Below are positions 29,075-36,744 of a stretch of 64,000 bases of DNA, piece after piece (position 1 is the stretch's first letter; the number at the start of each line of letters is the position of its first letter). The stretch covers positions 1 to 64,000 of the forward strand of contig NZ_JBHLUH010000084.1 in the NCBI RefSeq assembly GCF_042433955.1. Direction: 5' to 3'. The position numbers were made by a program, and so were the translations under genes. The notes beneath the pieces were generated by a model that saw only the letters and a program-made list of their open reading frames with translations, searched no databases and had not been told where the DNA came from. This stretch comes from Phytohabitans kaempferiae (GTDB lineage Bacteria; Actinomycetota; Actinomycetes; Mycobacteriales; Micromonosporaceae).

Positions 29075-31657
29075 TCATTCGTCGCGTTCCGGGCGGACGA
29101 AGGGGACGATCACGGTGGTGCGGTCGGCGTGCCGGTCGTGCAGCAGCGCGCGGTTGGGGCGCGGCTGCCAGTCGACCTGCTGGCCGAGCAGGAGCGAGAC
29201 CTCCGGCCCCGGCACGTTGAGGAAGACCATCCCGGCGACCTCCTCGCGGGCCGCGCTGCCGCCCACCTCCTCGCTGAACCGGCGCAGCCCGCGCCACCAG
29301 GAGAGCAGGTGTATGCCCCGCCCCGGGCCCTCGCGGAGCAGCTCGCGCAGCCGGTCGGTGGGGAGCGCGCCGCGGCTGATCGCGTCCATGCCGAAGACGA
29401 CGAGGTAGGCCGGGTCGTCGAGGTCGAACGCCTGCCCCAGCCGGGAGGCGTCCACATGCTCGGCGATCTGCGACTCGTTGAGGTGGGCGGTGAGCGCGTG
29501 GGCCGCGGCGTCGCCATCGGCCACCAGCGAGGAGACCACGAAGCGCGCGGTGCCCGCCGGATGGTGCGCGGCGAGGCTGCGCGCGGCGGCGTCCAGGATG
29601 TCGGCGCCGTACGTGCTCGGCCCGAGTACGGCCAGGTGCCGCCCGGGCGACGCGTCCAGCGGGAACGTCGCGGTGGAGAGCGGTACGTCGATCACGCGGC
29701 CGACCAGCGCCGCCGGGCGGGCGGGGGTCATCGCCAGCGCGGCCCGGTAGGTGGGGTCGTCTTCGAGGTACTGGTGCGCGTAGCCCTCGAACACCGACGG
29801 CGGCCGGGCGGTCTCCGGACGCGCCTCCCAGACCCGGCGCCGCACGCTGTCCAGCGCCGAGCGGTCGGCGTGCGGGTCGGGGAAGCGGATGGTGCGCTCG
29901 TGCCCCCGGGTCGCCCCGCGTGGCCCGCCCAGCCCGCCGGCGGTGTTGACCACCGCGGTGCCGAGCGGCAGGCCGGCTGCGGCGTCGTTGGTCGGTTCGA
30001 GGACGTCACCACCGCCGGGCAGCGCGACCCGCACCGGAAACTGGCCGAAGATGGAGTCTCGCTTGTCGTACAGCGCCTCGACGCCGAGCGCGGTCTGGCT
30101 GGCGAGCACCAGGTGGATGCCGTACGACCGGCCCTTGCGCGCCAGCGACTCCAGCAGGCCCACCGCCTCGGAAGTCAGCGGGCCGCTCCCGGTCAGCAAC
30201 ACCTGAAACTCGTCGATCACGCAGATGATCCGGGACATCGGCCGCTGCGCGCGGACAGCCTGCTGCTCGCGCAGGTCGGCGAAGCGGGTCACGCCGGCCC
30301 GCTTGAACGACACCGAGCGGCGGGTCATCTCGGCGTCCAGCTCGCGCAGCACGGCCACGCCGTACTCCCGGTCGGACTCGACGCCGACCGCCCTTGCGTG
30401 CGGCAGCCAGGTCTTGTCCCGCGCGCTCGGTACGAACTCCGCGAACGAGACGCCTTCCTTGAAGTCGAGCAGGTAGAGAGAGAGCTCGCCGGGCGCGTAC
30501 CGGCTGCCGAGCCCGTAGAGCACGTTGATCAGGAAGGCCGTCTTGCCCGCGCCGGACCGCCCGCCGATCATCCAATGTGGAGTGAGGTCGTTGAACTGGA
30601 GCGTGACTGGCGTGTCACCGTCGTGCCCGACTGTGGTGGCGACCCCCTCCGCGGAGTCTTCGGTCCACAGGTCGCCATCCGGGAGCACGTCGCTGAGCGT
30701 GATCCGTGAGCGCGTTGCCGACTTCTCGGCCAGCTCCCGGCAGACCCGCTCGAAGAGGTGTGCCGGCGGGTCCTCGTCCAGGAAGACCGGCGCGTTGAGC
30801 CCTTTGTTGTCGACGCTGCTCCCGTAGCGGGCGGCGGGCGGGTCGCCGATGAGCGCGTACGGGTTGCGCAGGGTGATCATCGTGGTGCGCGGCAACGGCG
30901 GCTGCGTGGTGTCCTCGGTCAGTGGCGGCGGTGGCCAGCCCGCCACGATCAGGTGCAGGCCGGCCTCCGGCCCGTGCTGGGCCAGCGCGCCGATCCGGGC
31001 CAGGTCGGCGCCCTCGGTCAGCTCGGGCAGCGAGGCGATCGCCAGCAGCAGCGTGCGCTCACGGCGCGAGTGGCGGGCGGTGGCCGGACGCGCCGGGCGT
31101 ACCCACTGCTCGGCCTCGGCCAGCACGCCCCGCAGCCCGGCGCGGTCGGTGACCGGCGGCGGCATCAGGCCCGCGTCGGCGAGCGTCGCGAACGGCCCGA
31201 AGACCAGGCCGGCACCGGCCGCGTCGACGGCACGAACGAGCAACGACCCGGCCGGCGACGCGGCGAGCAGGCGGAGCAGCAGCGCCCGCAGCAACCCGGC
31301 GACGCGCGGGTCACGGGCATCGGCGTCGACGGTCAGGTGCCCGGCCCCGAGCAGCGGAACGATCGCCGGGAACCGCGCGTCGTCGAGCGGCTGCGCCATC
31401 CCGACCCGAACGTACTGCGGCAGCCGCGGCCCGCCGAGCGGGGTCTCCTCGGACTGCGCGTCCAGTGGTGCGCCCAGCCAACCGGGCACCAGCGCCGCCG
31501 CGGCCGCCCGCAGCCGCTCGGCCAGCTCGTGCTGCTCGCGCAGGTCTGGCGGGGCCGGCTGAAACCGTTCCAGGGCACCGGATGCGGCGGCCACCGTGGC
31601 AGCGGCCTGCCGATGCAGGGCGGCGGCCTGGCTGATCCGTGCTTTCGCGTTGGGCAC
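29075..31657 (-). CDS. FtsK/SpoIIIE-domain ATPase (860 aa), type VII-like
   Basis: An ATPase of the FtsK/SpoIIIE/EccC superfamily without obvious membrane helices. Residues 1-70 are helical (AKARISQAAALHRQAAATV...). A P-loop domain has Walker A GGRSGAGKTAFL (about 362-373) and Walker B ICVIDEFQVLL (about 477), followed by SYGIHLVLASQTALGVEAL. The C-terminal third looks like a second, degenerate ATPase fold (HLAVLGPSTYGADILDAAARSL), lacking a functional P-loop lysine. It differs from chromosome-segregation FtsK (no membrane domain, no gamma domain) and from EccC (no N-terminal membrane part). It starts with GTG behind GAGGTGA and leads the unit with the 211-aa and 86-aa genes. Confidence 0.82.
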   Translation of the reverse strand: MPNAKARISQAAALHRQAAATVAAASGALERFQPAPPDLREQHELAERLRAAAAALVPGWLGAPLDAQSEETPLGGPRLPQYVRVGMAQPLDDARFPAIVPLLGAGHLTVDADARDPRVAGLLRALLLRLLAASPAGSLLVRAVDAAGAGLVFGPFATLADAGLMPPPVTDRAGLRGVLAEAEQWVRPARPATARHSRRERTLLLAIASLPELTEGADLARIGALAQHGPEAGLHLIVAGWPPPPLTEDTTQPPLPRTTMITLRNPYALIGDPPAARYGSSVDNKGLNAPVFLDEDPPAHLFERVCRELAEKSATRSRITLSDVLPDGDLWTEDSAEGVATTVGHDGDTPVTLQFNDLTPHWMIGGRSGAGKTAFLINVLYGLGSRYAPGELSLYLLDFKEGVSFAEFVPSARDKTWLPHARAVGVESDREYGVAVLRELDAEMTRRSVSFKRAGVTRFADLREQQAVRAQRPMSRIICVIDEFQVLLTGSGPLTSEAVGLLESLARKGRSYGIHLVLASQTALGVEALYDKRDSIFGQFPVRVALPGGGDVLEPTNDAAAGLPLGTAVVNTAGGLGGPRGATRGHERTIRFPDPHADRSALDSVRRRVWEARPETARPPSVFEGYAHQYLEDDPTYRAALAMTPARPAALVGRVIDVPLSTATFPLDASPGRHLAVLGPSTYGADILDAAARSLAAHHPAGTARFVVSSLVADGDAAAHALTAHLNESQIAEHVDASRLGQAFDLDDPAYLVVFGMDAISRGALPTDRLRELLREGPGRGIHLLSWWRGLRRFSEEVGGSAAREEVAGMVFLNVPGPEVSLLLGQQVDWQPRPNRALLHDRHADRTTVIVPFVRPERDE

Positions 31658-32009
31658 CGCCGCTCACCTCCCTCGGACAGAGACGGTATCCCAGGCCGCA
31701 CCCTTCTTAGCGGACGCGGCTGGGCCTGTTGCCAGGTGCACTCCGCTCAGACAGGTTTCAATGCCCGAATGGTCCGGTCTAGGTGGTTGGGCGCGTTGTC
31801 GCACTAAGCGACTACCGCATCCGGGTTGCTGGCTGGCTTGTGTAGCCATCGCGCCTTCGCGGCGGTTTGGTGGCCGTGGTGTCGATTGTGTCGGTGGGCA
31901 GTTGTGGTCGTGTCCTGGGCCATGCGGCATGCGGTCACGGCCGGGCGGGCCGTGCGCGTCGTGCCGGTCGTGTGGGGCGGCTGGGGGCGGAGACCGCTAA
32001 CCTCGGTGC
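31658..32009. other. Intergenic region between the FtsK-like unit and the accessory lipoprotein-like gene
   Basis: This 352-base gap separates two divergently read genes, so it should hold both promoters. I see no reliable promoter boxes, tRNA, inverted repeat or ORF with homology. Local frames on both strands are Arg/His-rich and look non-coding. Confidence 0.35.
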
Positions 32010-32522
32010 GTGGATGGTGCTCGCCCTTCCCCGCCAACGGCCGCCCTGTCGGGGACCAGCGCCCGCGTCCGCATCGGCCGCCTGGTCCTGATGCTGATAG
32101 TGGGCTCGGTGGCACTCTTGTGCGCGGGCGGCGCGGGGGTGGCCTTTGTCGCGTACAGGGACGCCACCGAACCCAACCGCACCTCCCCCGACGTCACGGT
32201 AGACAACTACTTGCGTAGTTACCTTGTCGAACGCAACGACGTGCAGGCTGATCTATACGTTTGTGAGGACGTTCGTCTCGATATCCCTGTGGCCCTTCGT
32301 GGGGAGATCGAAAATCGAGAAGCGAACTTTAACGTCATGGTCCGTGTCTCATGGGGTCTAATCAAGCGCTCGTCTATCAGCGGCAAGCAGGAGATGGTTG
32401 AGGTCGAGCTTACGGTCGCCAGCTTCCATAATGGACAGTCTAGGGGTCGACGAACCGAAGTCTGGATTTTTGAGGTGGTAGATCAGAATGGATGGCGAGT
32501 CTGCAAAGTGGGAAGGACTTAG
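32010..32522 (+). CDS. Membrane-anchored NTF2-like protein of unknown function
   Basis: A 170-aa protein with a GTG start. A Pro/Ala-rich tail leads to one membrane helix (about residues 22-49, RLVLMLIVGSVALLCAGGAGVAFVAY) and an external domain ending WIFEVVDQNGWRVCKVGR, which resembles NTF2-like/DUF4878 accessory domains. From about codon 65 the DNA is noticeably richer in A/T than the neighbours, with codons such as AAT, GAA and TTT that are rare elsewhere here. It converges on the last gene of the type IV-like operon with 5 bases between. Function unknown. Confidence 0.65.
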   Translation: MDGARPSPPTAALSGTSARVRIGRLVLMLIVGSVALLCAGGAGVAFVAYRDATEPNRTSPDVTVDNYLRSYLVERNDVQADLYVCEDVRLDIPVALRGEIENREANFNVMVRVSWGLIKRSSISGKQEMVEVELTVASFHNGQSRGRRTEVWIFEVVDQNGWRVCKVGRT

Positions 32523-32527
32523 GTTCG

Positions 32528-33142
32528 CTATTCTAGCCAAAGAATTCGGACAGGGACCTCAATTGTCTTTGGGGGTTGACCGGTCCATGTCCATCGGTAC
32601 CATTCAAGTTCTGTCGTCACTCGAATGCGTGTGTCACCTTCCGTGCTTGTATAGTGTTCCGTGAGGGCGCGGAGATCTCGTCGTTCAACGCCATCGACCA
32701 GTTGGATTAATCTGCTGCCTGTCGCTCGCAAAGATTTGACGACTGGGACTGGAACCCGGCGGGGGGGTGCATCGAGTGTTGCGACGACGCTAGCTTGGTT
32801 GGCGCCCTGCTGGAAGTCCGCCGAGTCGTCCACCTCAGTGGCTAACCTTTCCACCCAAACTCGGTCGGCTGGGACGAGAGGAGCAAATACTTCGATTTGC
32901 TCAAGCTCTGCCCTGTACCACTCATGCTCTGGCATGATCGGCACATAGGTTCGGCTTCCCTGAACCACCTTCTCGTCTGCGCGCAGGTCGTGGCGCCACC
33001 CTAAGCCCGGCAGCCCGACAACGACCCGTCGCCCTCGCAGATCGTCATGGCCTAGTGCGGGCAACGGGACGATAGGCCGCGGCGAGCGCGTAACCCGGCC
33101 GAGGTGCTGCCCGATCGGATCGGGCATTGGCTCTCGCATCAT
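32528..33142 (-). CDS. Hypothetical protein at the end of the type IV-like operon
   Basis: A 204-aa soluble-looking protein with no signal or membrane segment and no family I recognise. It contains a Trp-rich C-terminus (ELEWYRWTWTGQPPKT). Its ATG overlaps the stop of the M23 peptidase gene, so it is translationally coupled to the secretion-like operon and probably serves it. Its C-terminal half has lower G+C than the window average. Confidence 0.6.
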   Translation of the reverse strand: MMREPMPDPIGQHLGRVTRSPRPIVPLPALGHDDLRGRRVVVGLPGLGWRHDLRADEKVVQGSRTYVPIMPEHEWYRAELEQIEVFAPLVPADRVWVERLATEVDDSADFQQGANQASVVATLDAPPRRVPVPVVKSLRATGSRLIQLVDGVERRDLRALTEHYTSTEGDTRIRVTTELEWYRWTWTGQPPKTIEVPVRILWLE

Positions 33143-34272
33143 GGCTTACCACCTAGCGGAGCGCCCTTCTCATGCATGAAGGCGACCGGGTCGACCTTGT
33201 CGCCCTTGCCTGAGTCGAAGACCTCGAAGTGGAGGTGCGGGCCGGACGAGCGCCCACTCGTCCCGACCAGACCGATCTCCTGGCCTGCGGCGACCATCTG
33301 CCCAACCGTCACCTTTGGACGCACGATCATGTGACAGTACATGGTTACGAAGTTACCCGCGTGCCGGATTTTGACGTACCAACCGCAGCCAGGTGTGGAG
33401 GGGGAACCGTCGCGATTACACAGGCGGCCGGAGGGGTCGACGTCGCAGCGGGAGGTGATCACCTGCCCCGCGGCGGCGGCGCGGATCGGGGTGTGCCGCC
33501 CAGCGCCCAGATCCACACCGTCGTGGCCAGGGCGGTGTGCGGTGCGGAAGCCGGAGACGATCAGCGCCCGGACCGGCACCGTCCAGCCCGAGGCCGCTAC
33601 CTCGCCACTAGCCGCACATCGCGCGGAGGTGCTGTTGCCGGCCGCTCGTGCGGCGCCTCCGGTGAGTAGGTTGACGATCTGAGTGGCGATCGGTTCGTGC
33701 TTCGCGTACGCGTCAGGGTAGGCGCTGACCTGCACGCGCTGCGCGGCGTCCGTCAGCGCCATCTGCTGCCACCCGTCGATCGTCAGCAACTTCTCGTAGA
33801 ACTTCCGGCTGGCATACTTGGGATCCTGCAATTGTTGCGCGGACCCCCAGCCCTGGCTGGGGCGCTGCTGGAAGAGGCCGACCGAATCGTGGTCGTTTCT
33901 GGCTCCGAGGTGGGGCAGGTTCGACAGGGTCGACTCCTGCATCGCGGTTGCGATGGCGATGACCCAACCCCGGAAGGGCACCTTCATTTCCGCGCCGACG
34001 TTGACGATGACCGCCGCGTTGCGGATCTGTGTCTCACCGTAGGTGCCGACGCTCGGGAGCCGCTTGGAGGCATCGACAACCCCGGCCTCGCCGCAGCCGA
34101 AGGCGTTGCTGAAGAGGTCGTTTCCCGCGTCGGTGTCGTCGGTGAGGAAGTACGAGCCCACGCCGCCGCCGCAGCAGAGCAGCGCGAGCGCGGATACGAG
34201 GGCGACGGCCAAGCCGATGCGTCGCGCGGGTCGCCGCGCTCCGCCAGCGCTACCCATCAGCGAGTCGGTCAT
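33139..34272 (-). CDS. Two-domain peptidoglycan hydrolase: lysozyme-like domain plus M23 endopeptidase
   Basis: A 377-aa exported or membrane-anchored protein with a hydrophobic segment at about residues 19-43. A lysozyme-like region (about 75-185) has VIAIATAMQESTLSNL, where E is the likely catalytic acid, and DSVGLFQQRPSQGWG. A C-terminal LytM/M23 domain carries zinc ligands in HDGVDLG and GPHLHFEVFD. Combined wall hydrolases of this kind accompany Gram-positive conjugation machines, opening the wall for the channel. The ATG at 34272 forms an ATGA overlap with the VirB8-like gene. Confidence 0.85.
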   Translation of the reverse strand: MTDSLMGSAGGARRPARRIGLAVALVSALALLCCGGGVGSYFLTDDTDAGNDLFSNAFGCGEAGVVDASKRLPSVGTYGETQIRNAAVIVNVGAEMKVPFRGWVIAIATAMQESTLSNLPHLGARNDHDSVGLFQQRPSQGWGSAQQLQDPKYASRKFYEKLLTIDGWQQMALTDAAQRVQVSAYPDAYAKHEPIATQIVNLLTGGAARAAGNSTSARCAASGEVAASGWTVPVRALIVSGFRTAHRPGHDGVDLGAGRHTPIRAAAAGQVITSRCDVDPSGRLCNRDGSPSTPGCGWYVKIRHAGNFVTMYCHMIVRPKVTVGQMVAAGQEIGLVGTSGRSSGPHLHFEVFDSGKGDKVDPVAFMHEKGAPLGGKP

Positions 34273-34817
34273 GCCCGCTCCCAGTCGATTCCGTCCACCA
34301 ACCAGCGGCCTTCGACGGCGGTGAGGCGCAGGCGCAGCAGGCCGGAGTCGACCCTGATTGTCGCCTCCACAATCTTGTCGGCGTACGGGATCAGGATGGG
34401 CTCGCCGGTGAGGCGGTCGGCTGGCACGCCGGTGGGATCGACCCCGGCCAGCTTCTCCGCGAGCCCTTCCGTGCAGTGCGGTAGGAGCCCGGCGTACCAC
34501 GCCTCGGCGGTGACGTTACGGTGGTTGACCCACGCCCGCCCGAACGCCTCGGCGACCGTCGCCGGAACCGCCGTCCCCGGGCTTACCGTGAGGGACGGCG
34601 CCGGCTCCGGCGAGGCCAGGCCGTCGTCGGGGATGGTCGCGGTGACCGTGAGGATCGGTTGGTCAGGTGCGCCGTTGAGCCCCGGCCGGGCGTCGGCCGA
34701 GTCAGAGAAGACCTTGGCGGCTCCCACCACACCGAGGACCACGACCGCCAGCACCAGCGCCACTCCCAGGCGGGAGCGCAGGAGCCCGCGTGCGACAAGC
34801 TGGGCAGCCCGGCGCAC
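34269..34817 (-). CDS. VirB8/TcpC-like bitopic protein
   Basis: A 182-aa protein with a cytosolic basic start, one membrane helix (about residues 17-37, LGVALVLAVVVLGVVGAAKVF), a Pro-rich linker and an external domain from about residue 85 (AFGRAWVNHRNVTAEAWY ... EGRWLVDGIDW). That pattern fits NTF2-like VirB8/TcpC domains of conjugation systems; the assignment is by architecture and context. It has a GTG start with GAGGTGATG upstream, lying 6 bases after the VirB6-like gene. Confidence 0.6.
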   Translation of the reverse strand: MRRAAQLVARGLLRSRLGVALVLAVVVLGVVGAAKVFSDSADARPGLNGAPDQPILTVTATIPDDGLASPEPAPSLTVSPGTAVPATVAEAFGRAWVNHRNVTAEAWYAGLLPHCTEGLAEKLAGVDPTGVPADRLTGEPILIPYADKIVEATIRVDSGLLRLRLTAVEGRWLVDGIDWERA

Positions 34818-34823
34818 CGTCCA

Positions 34824-36743
34824 TCACCTCGCCTCGGCGCGCACCCGAGGTGCCGGCGCAGGCGCAGGCTCGGTCGCCGGCTCACCGCCGGGACGGTAGA
34901 TCGTGTAGCTCGGTGGTCGCTCGGGAAGGTCCGGCTCGGCCCACTCGGTCGACCGGCGGGTGCGGGAGGGCGCGGGCCGCGCCGTGCGGGACGGGGAAGG
35001 CGCGGTGTCGGGCGTCTCGTCCGCCCGCTCGTGGCCGTCTGGCCGGGAGGCGCTGGAGTGTGACGGATCCTCGTCACGCGCCTCTGGCCGGAGGGTGGTC
35101 TGTTCGGCGACGACCTGGCGGCGCTTGCCGACCTGGGGTTCCGCAGTACCGCCGGGCTCGGAGACGTTGAGCTTGGCCGCCTCCCGAATGTCCCGGAAGA
35201 ACCGGCGGTGCCACGAGCCGGCTGCGGTGATGGCAGCGGTGCTGTCCTTTCCGCCGAGCTGGGTGATCCGCCGGTACGGCCGGAGCAGGAGCCAGCCCAC
35301 GACGCCGCACAGCCAGACCAGGACCACCTGGAGCCAGCCGGGCAGGGTTGGCGTACTCATGATCAGGTCGACGGCGAAAAGGTAGATCGCCGCACCGGTG
35401 CCGAAGATGGCGATGTTGAAGACCGCGGCCACGACGGCGTTCGCCAAGCGGCGCAGGCCGGCGCTCGCCGGCCGCATCAGGCCGACGGTGCCCAGGATCG
35501 GCGCCGCGATAACGGCCCACCTGAAGATCAGGAACCCGAGAAGCACCAGCAATGACGCGGTCAGGTCGAACATCGCGAACAGGATGGCCGCGAGCACGGC
35601 GATGAACCCGGCGCCGATCCGCTCCATCTCCTTCTTGCCCTGGAGGTATTCGTAGGCCTCCGGATCCTCAGACCGGATCTGTTCGGCAATTTTCATCCAT
35701 TGCTGGCCCTTGGCATCCAATGTCCCTTGACGGGTTTGGGTGTTGCCTCGCAGTTTCTCCGTCTCTTCCCATGACAGTGCCTTGGCGTCGTATAGGGCTA
35801 ACCCATACTTCTTGGCAGTCTCGCTATCGGCTGATCCAAGCGTCCCTCGTAGCCAATTCCGATAGAGCATCGTCTCTGTTGCGGTGTCGCTCGCGCGTAC
35901 CGCTGGGGGGCGCTTGTCAGTACATGCGCCCGGAGATGGATCATCACACTGGCTGGGAGGGACGTCTTTCGCTCGTGGACCTACCGCATCGTGAACCACC
36001 CCTAAGGTTCCTACGAGTGTGGCGTCGGCCATGTTGGCTGACTTGACTGGCCATGCGGCCAAGGCGGTTACGCCAACCATTACCAGTAATGCCCAACCTG
36101 CCGTCGTCATCGCATTGCTCATGTCCGCCTGGCGGGATCGCCACAGCAGGTAAAGGCCTACGACGCACAAAGTCACGATACCGAATACGCTGAAAACCTT
36201 CTCATATATTGCCTTCGTTGCCTGATTGACGAGCGGGTCTGCCCAACCCCACATTGTCTCAGGATTCCATGCACGTTCACGCAGAGCGTTCGATGCGCCG
36301 ATGACTGCCGTGGCCACCATGAATTCGCCGTTGGCAATAGTCGTGGTGAACTTGTACTCCGGGTTGATCACAAAAGATCCGCAACCCAGGTCAAAGGTCG
36401 TGTAATCGTAGCCAGCGTATCCGTAATCGCTGTATAGGCCCTGCGGTCCGCTCTCTTTCGCAGAATCGGGGCGACTGGCGAACCAGCCCGCAAGGCCGGA
36501 ATCAGGAGTGCCGGGGGTCGGAGCCGTCAGGCATCGGGCACGGTCACCACCGACCGCGGCCAGTTTGTCGACGCAGGCGCGGAAGTCGGCCTGCCACTCC
36601 TGCGTGGTGCACAGGTCGCCTGGGGCCTGGGCGACTGGGGCCTGGACCGGCCCCGGAGCCGCGGCGGTCGGTGCCGGCCACACCAACGACGTCGCCGCCG
36701 CTACGAGCAGGGCCAGAAGCAGCGCGGTCGCCCGCCGTACCAC
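34824..36743 (-). CDS. VirB6/TrbL-like polytopic membrane protein of a type IV secretion-like system
   Basis: A 639-aa protein with a signal peptide (residues 1-28, cleavage near PTAAAPG), an external N-terminal domain with several cysteines, then at least seven membrane helices between about residues 185 and 470. The hydrophobic core DLTASLLVLLGFLIFRWAVIAAPILGTV resembles TrbL/VirB6 proteins. The last about 150 residues are hydrophilic and Pro/Glu/Arg-rich. The GTG start is preceded by GGAGGTGTGAA and lies 1 base after the VirB4-like stop. The DNA at about 35690-36480 (external and first membrane parts) has clearly lower G+C than both ends of the gene. Confidence 0.75.
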   Translation of the reverse strand: MVRRATALLLALLVAAATSLVWPAPTAAAPGPVQAPVAQAPGDLCTTQEWQADFRACVDKLAAVGGDRARCLTAPTPGTPDSGLAGWFASRPDSAKESGPQGLYSDYGYAGYDYTTFDLGCGSFVINPEYKFTTTIANGEFMVATAVIGASNALRERAWNPETMWGWADPLVNQATKAIYEKVFSVFGIVTLCVVGLYLLWRSRQADMSNAMTTAGWALLVMVGVTALAAWPVKSANMADATLVGTLGVVHDAVGPRAKDVPPSQCDDPSPGACTDKRPPAVRASDTATETMLYRNWLRGTLGSADSETAKKYGLALYDAKALSWEETEKLRGNTQTRQGTLDAKGQQWMKIAEQIRSEDPEAYEYLQGKKEMERIGAGFIAVLAAILFAMFDLTASLLVLLGFLIFRWAVIAAPILGTVGLMRPASAGLRRLANAVVAAVFNIAIFGTGAAIYLFAVDLIMSTPTLPGWLQVVLVWLCGVVGWLLLRPYRRITQLGGKDSTAAITAAGSWHRRFFRDIREAAKLNVSEPGGTAEPQVGKRRQVVAEQTTLRPEARDEDPSHSSASRPDGHERADETPDTAPSPSRTARPAPSRTRRSTEWAEPDLPERPPSYTIYRPGGEPATEPAPAPAPRVRAEAR

Positions 36744-36744
36744 T

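Noticed and set aside
31740..31770. Short similarity (AGACAGGTTT...TGCC) to 45190-45210
   Set aside because: The match is only about 15 bases with mismatches and no common context; it is likely chance.
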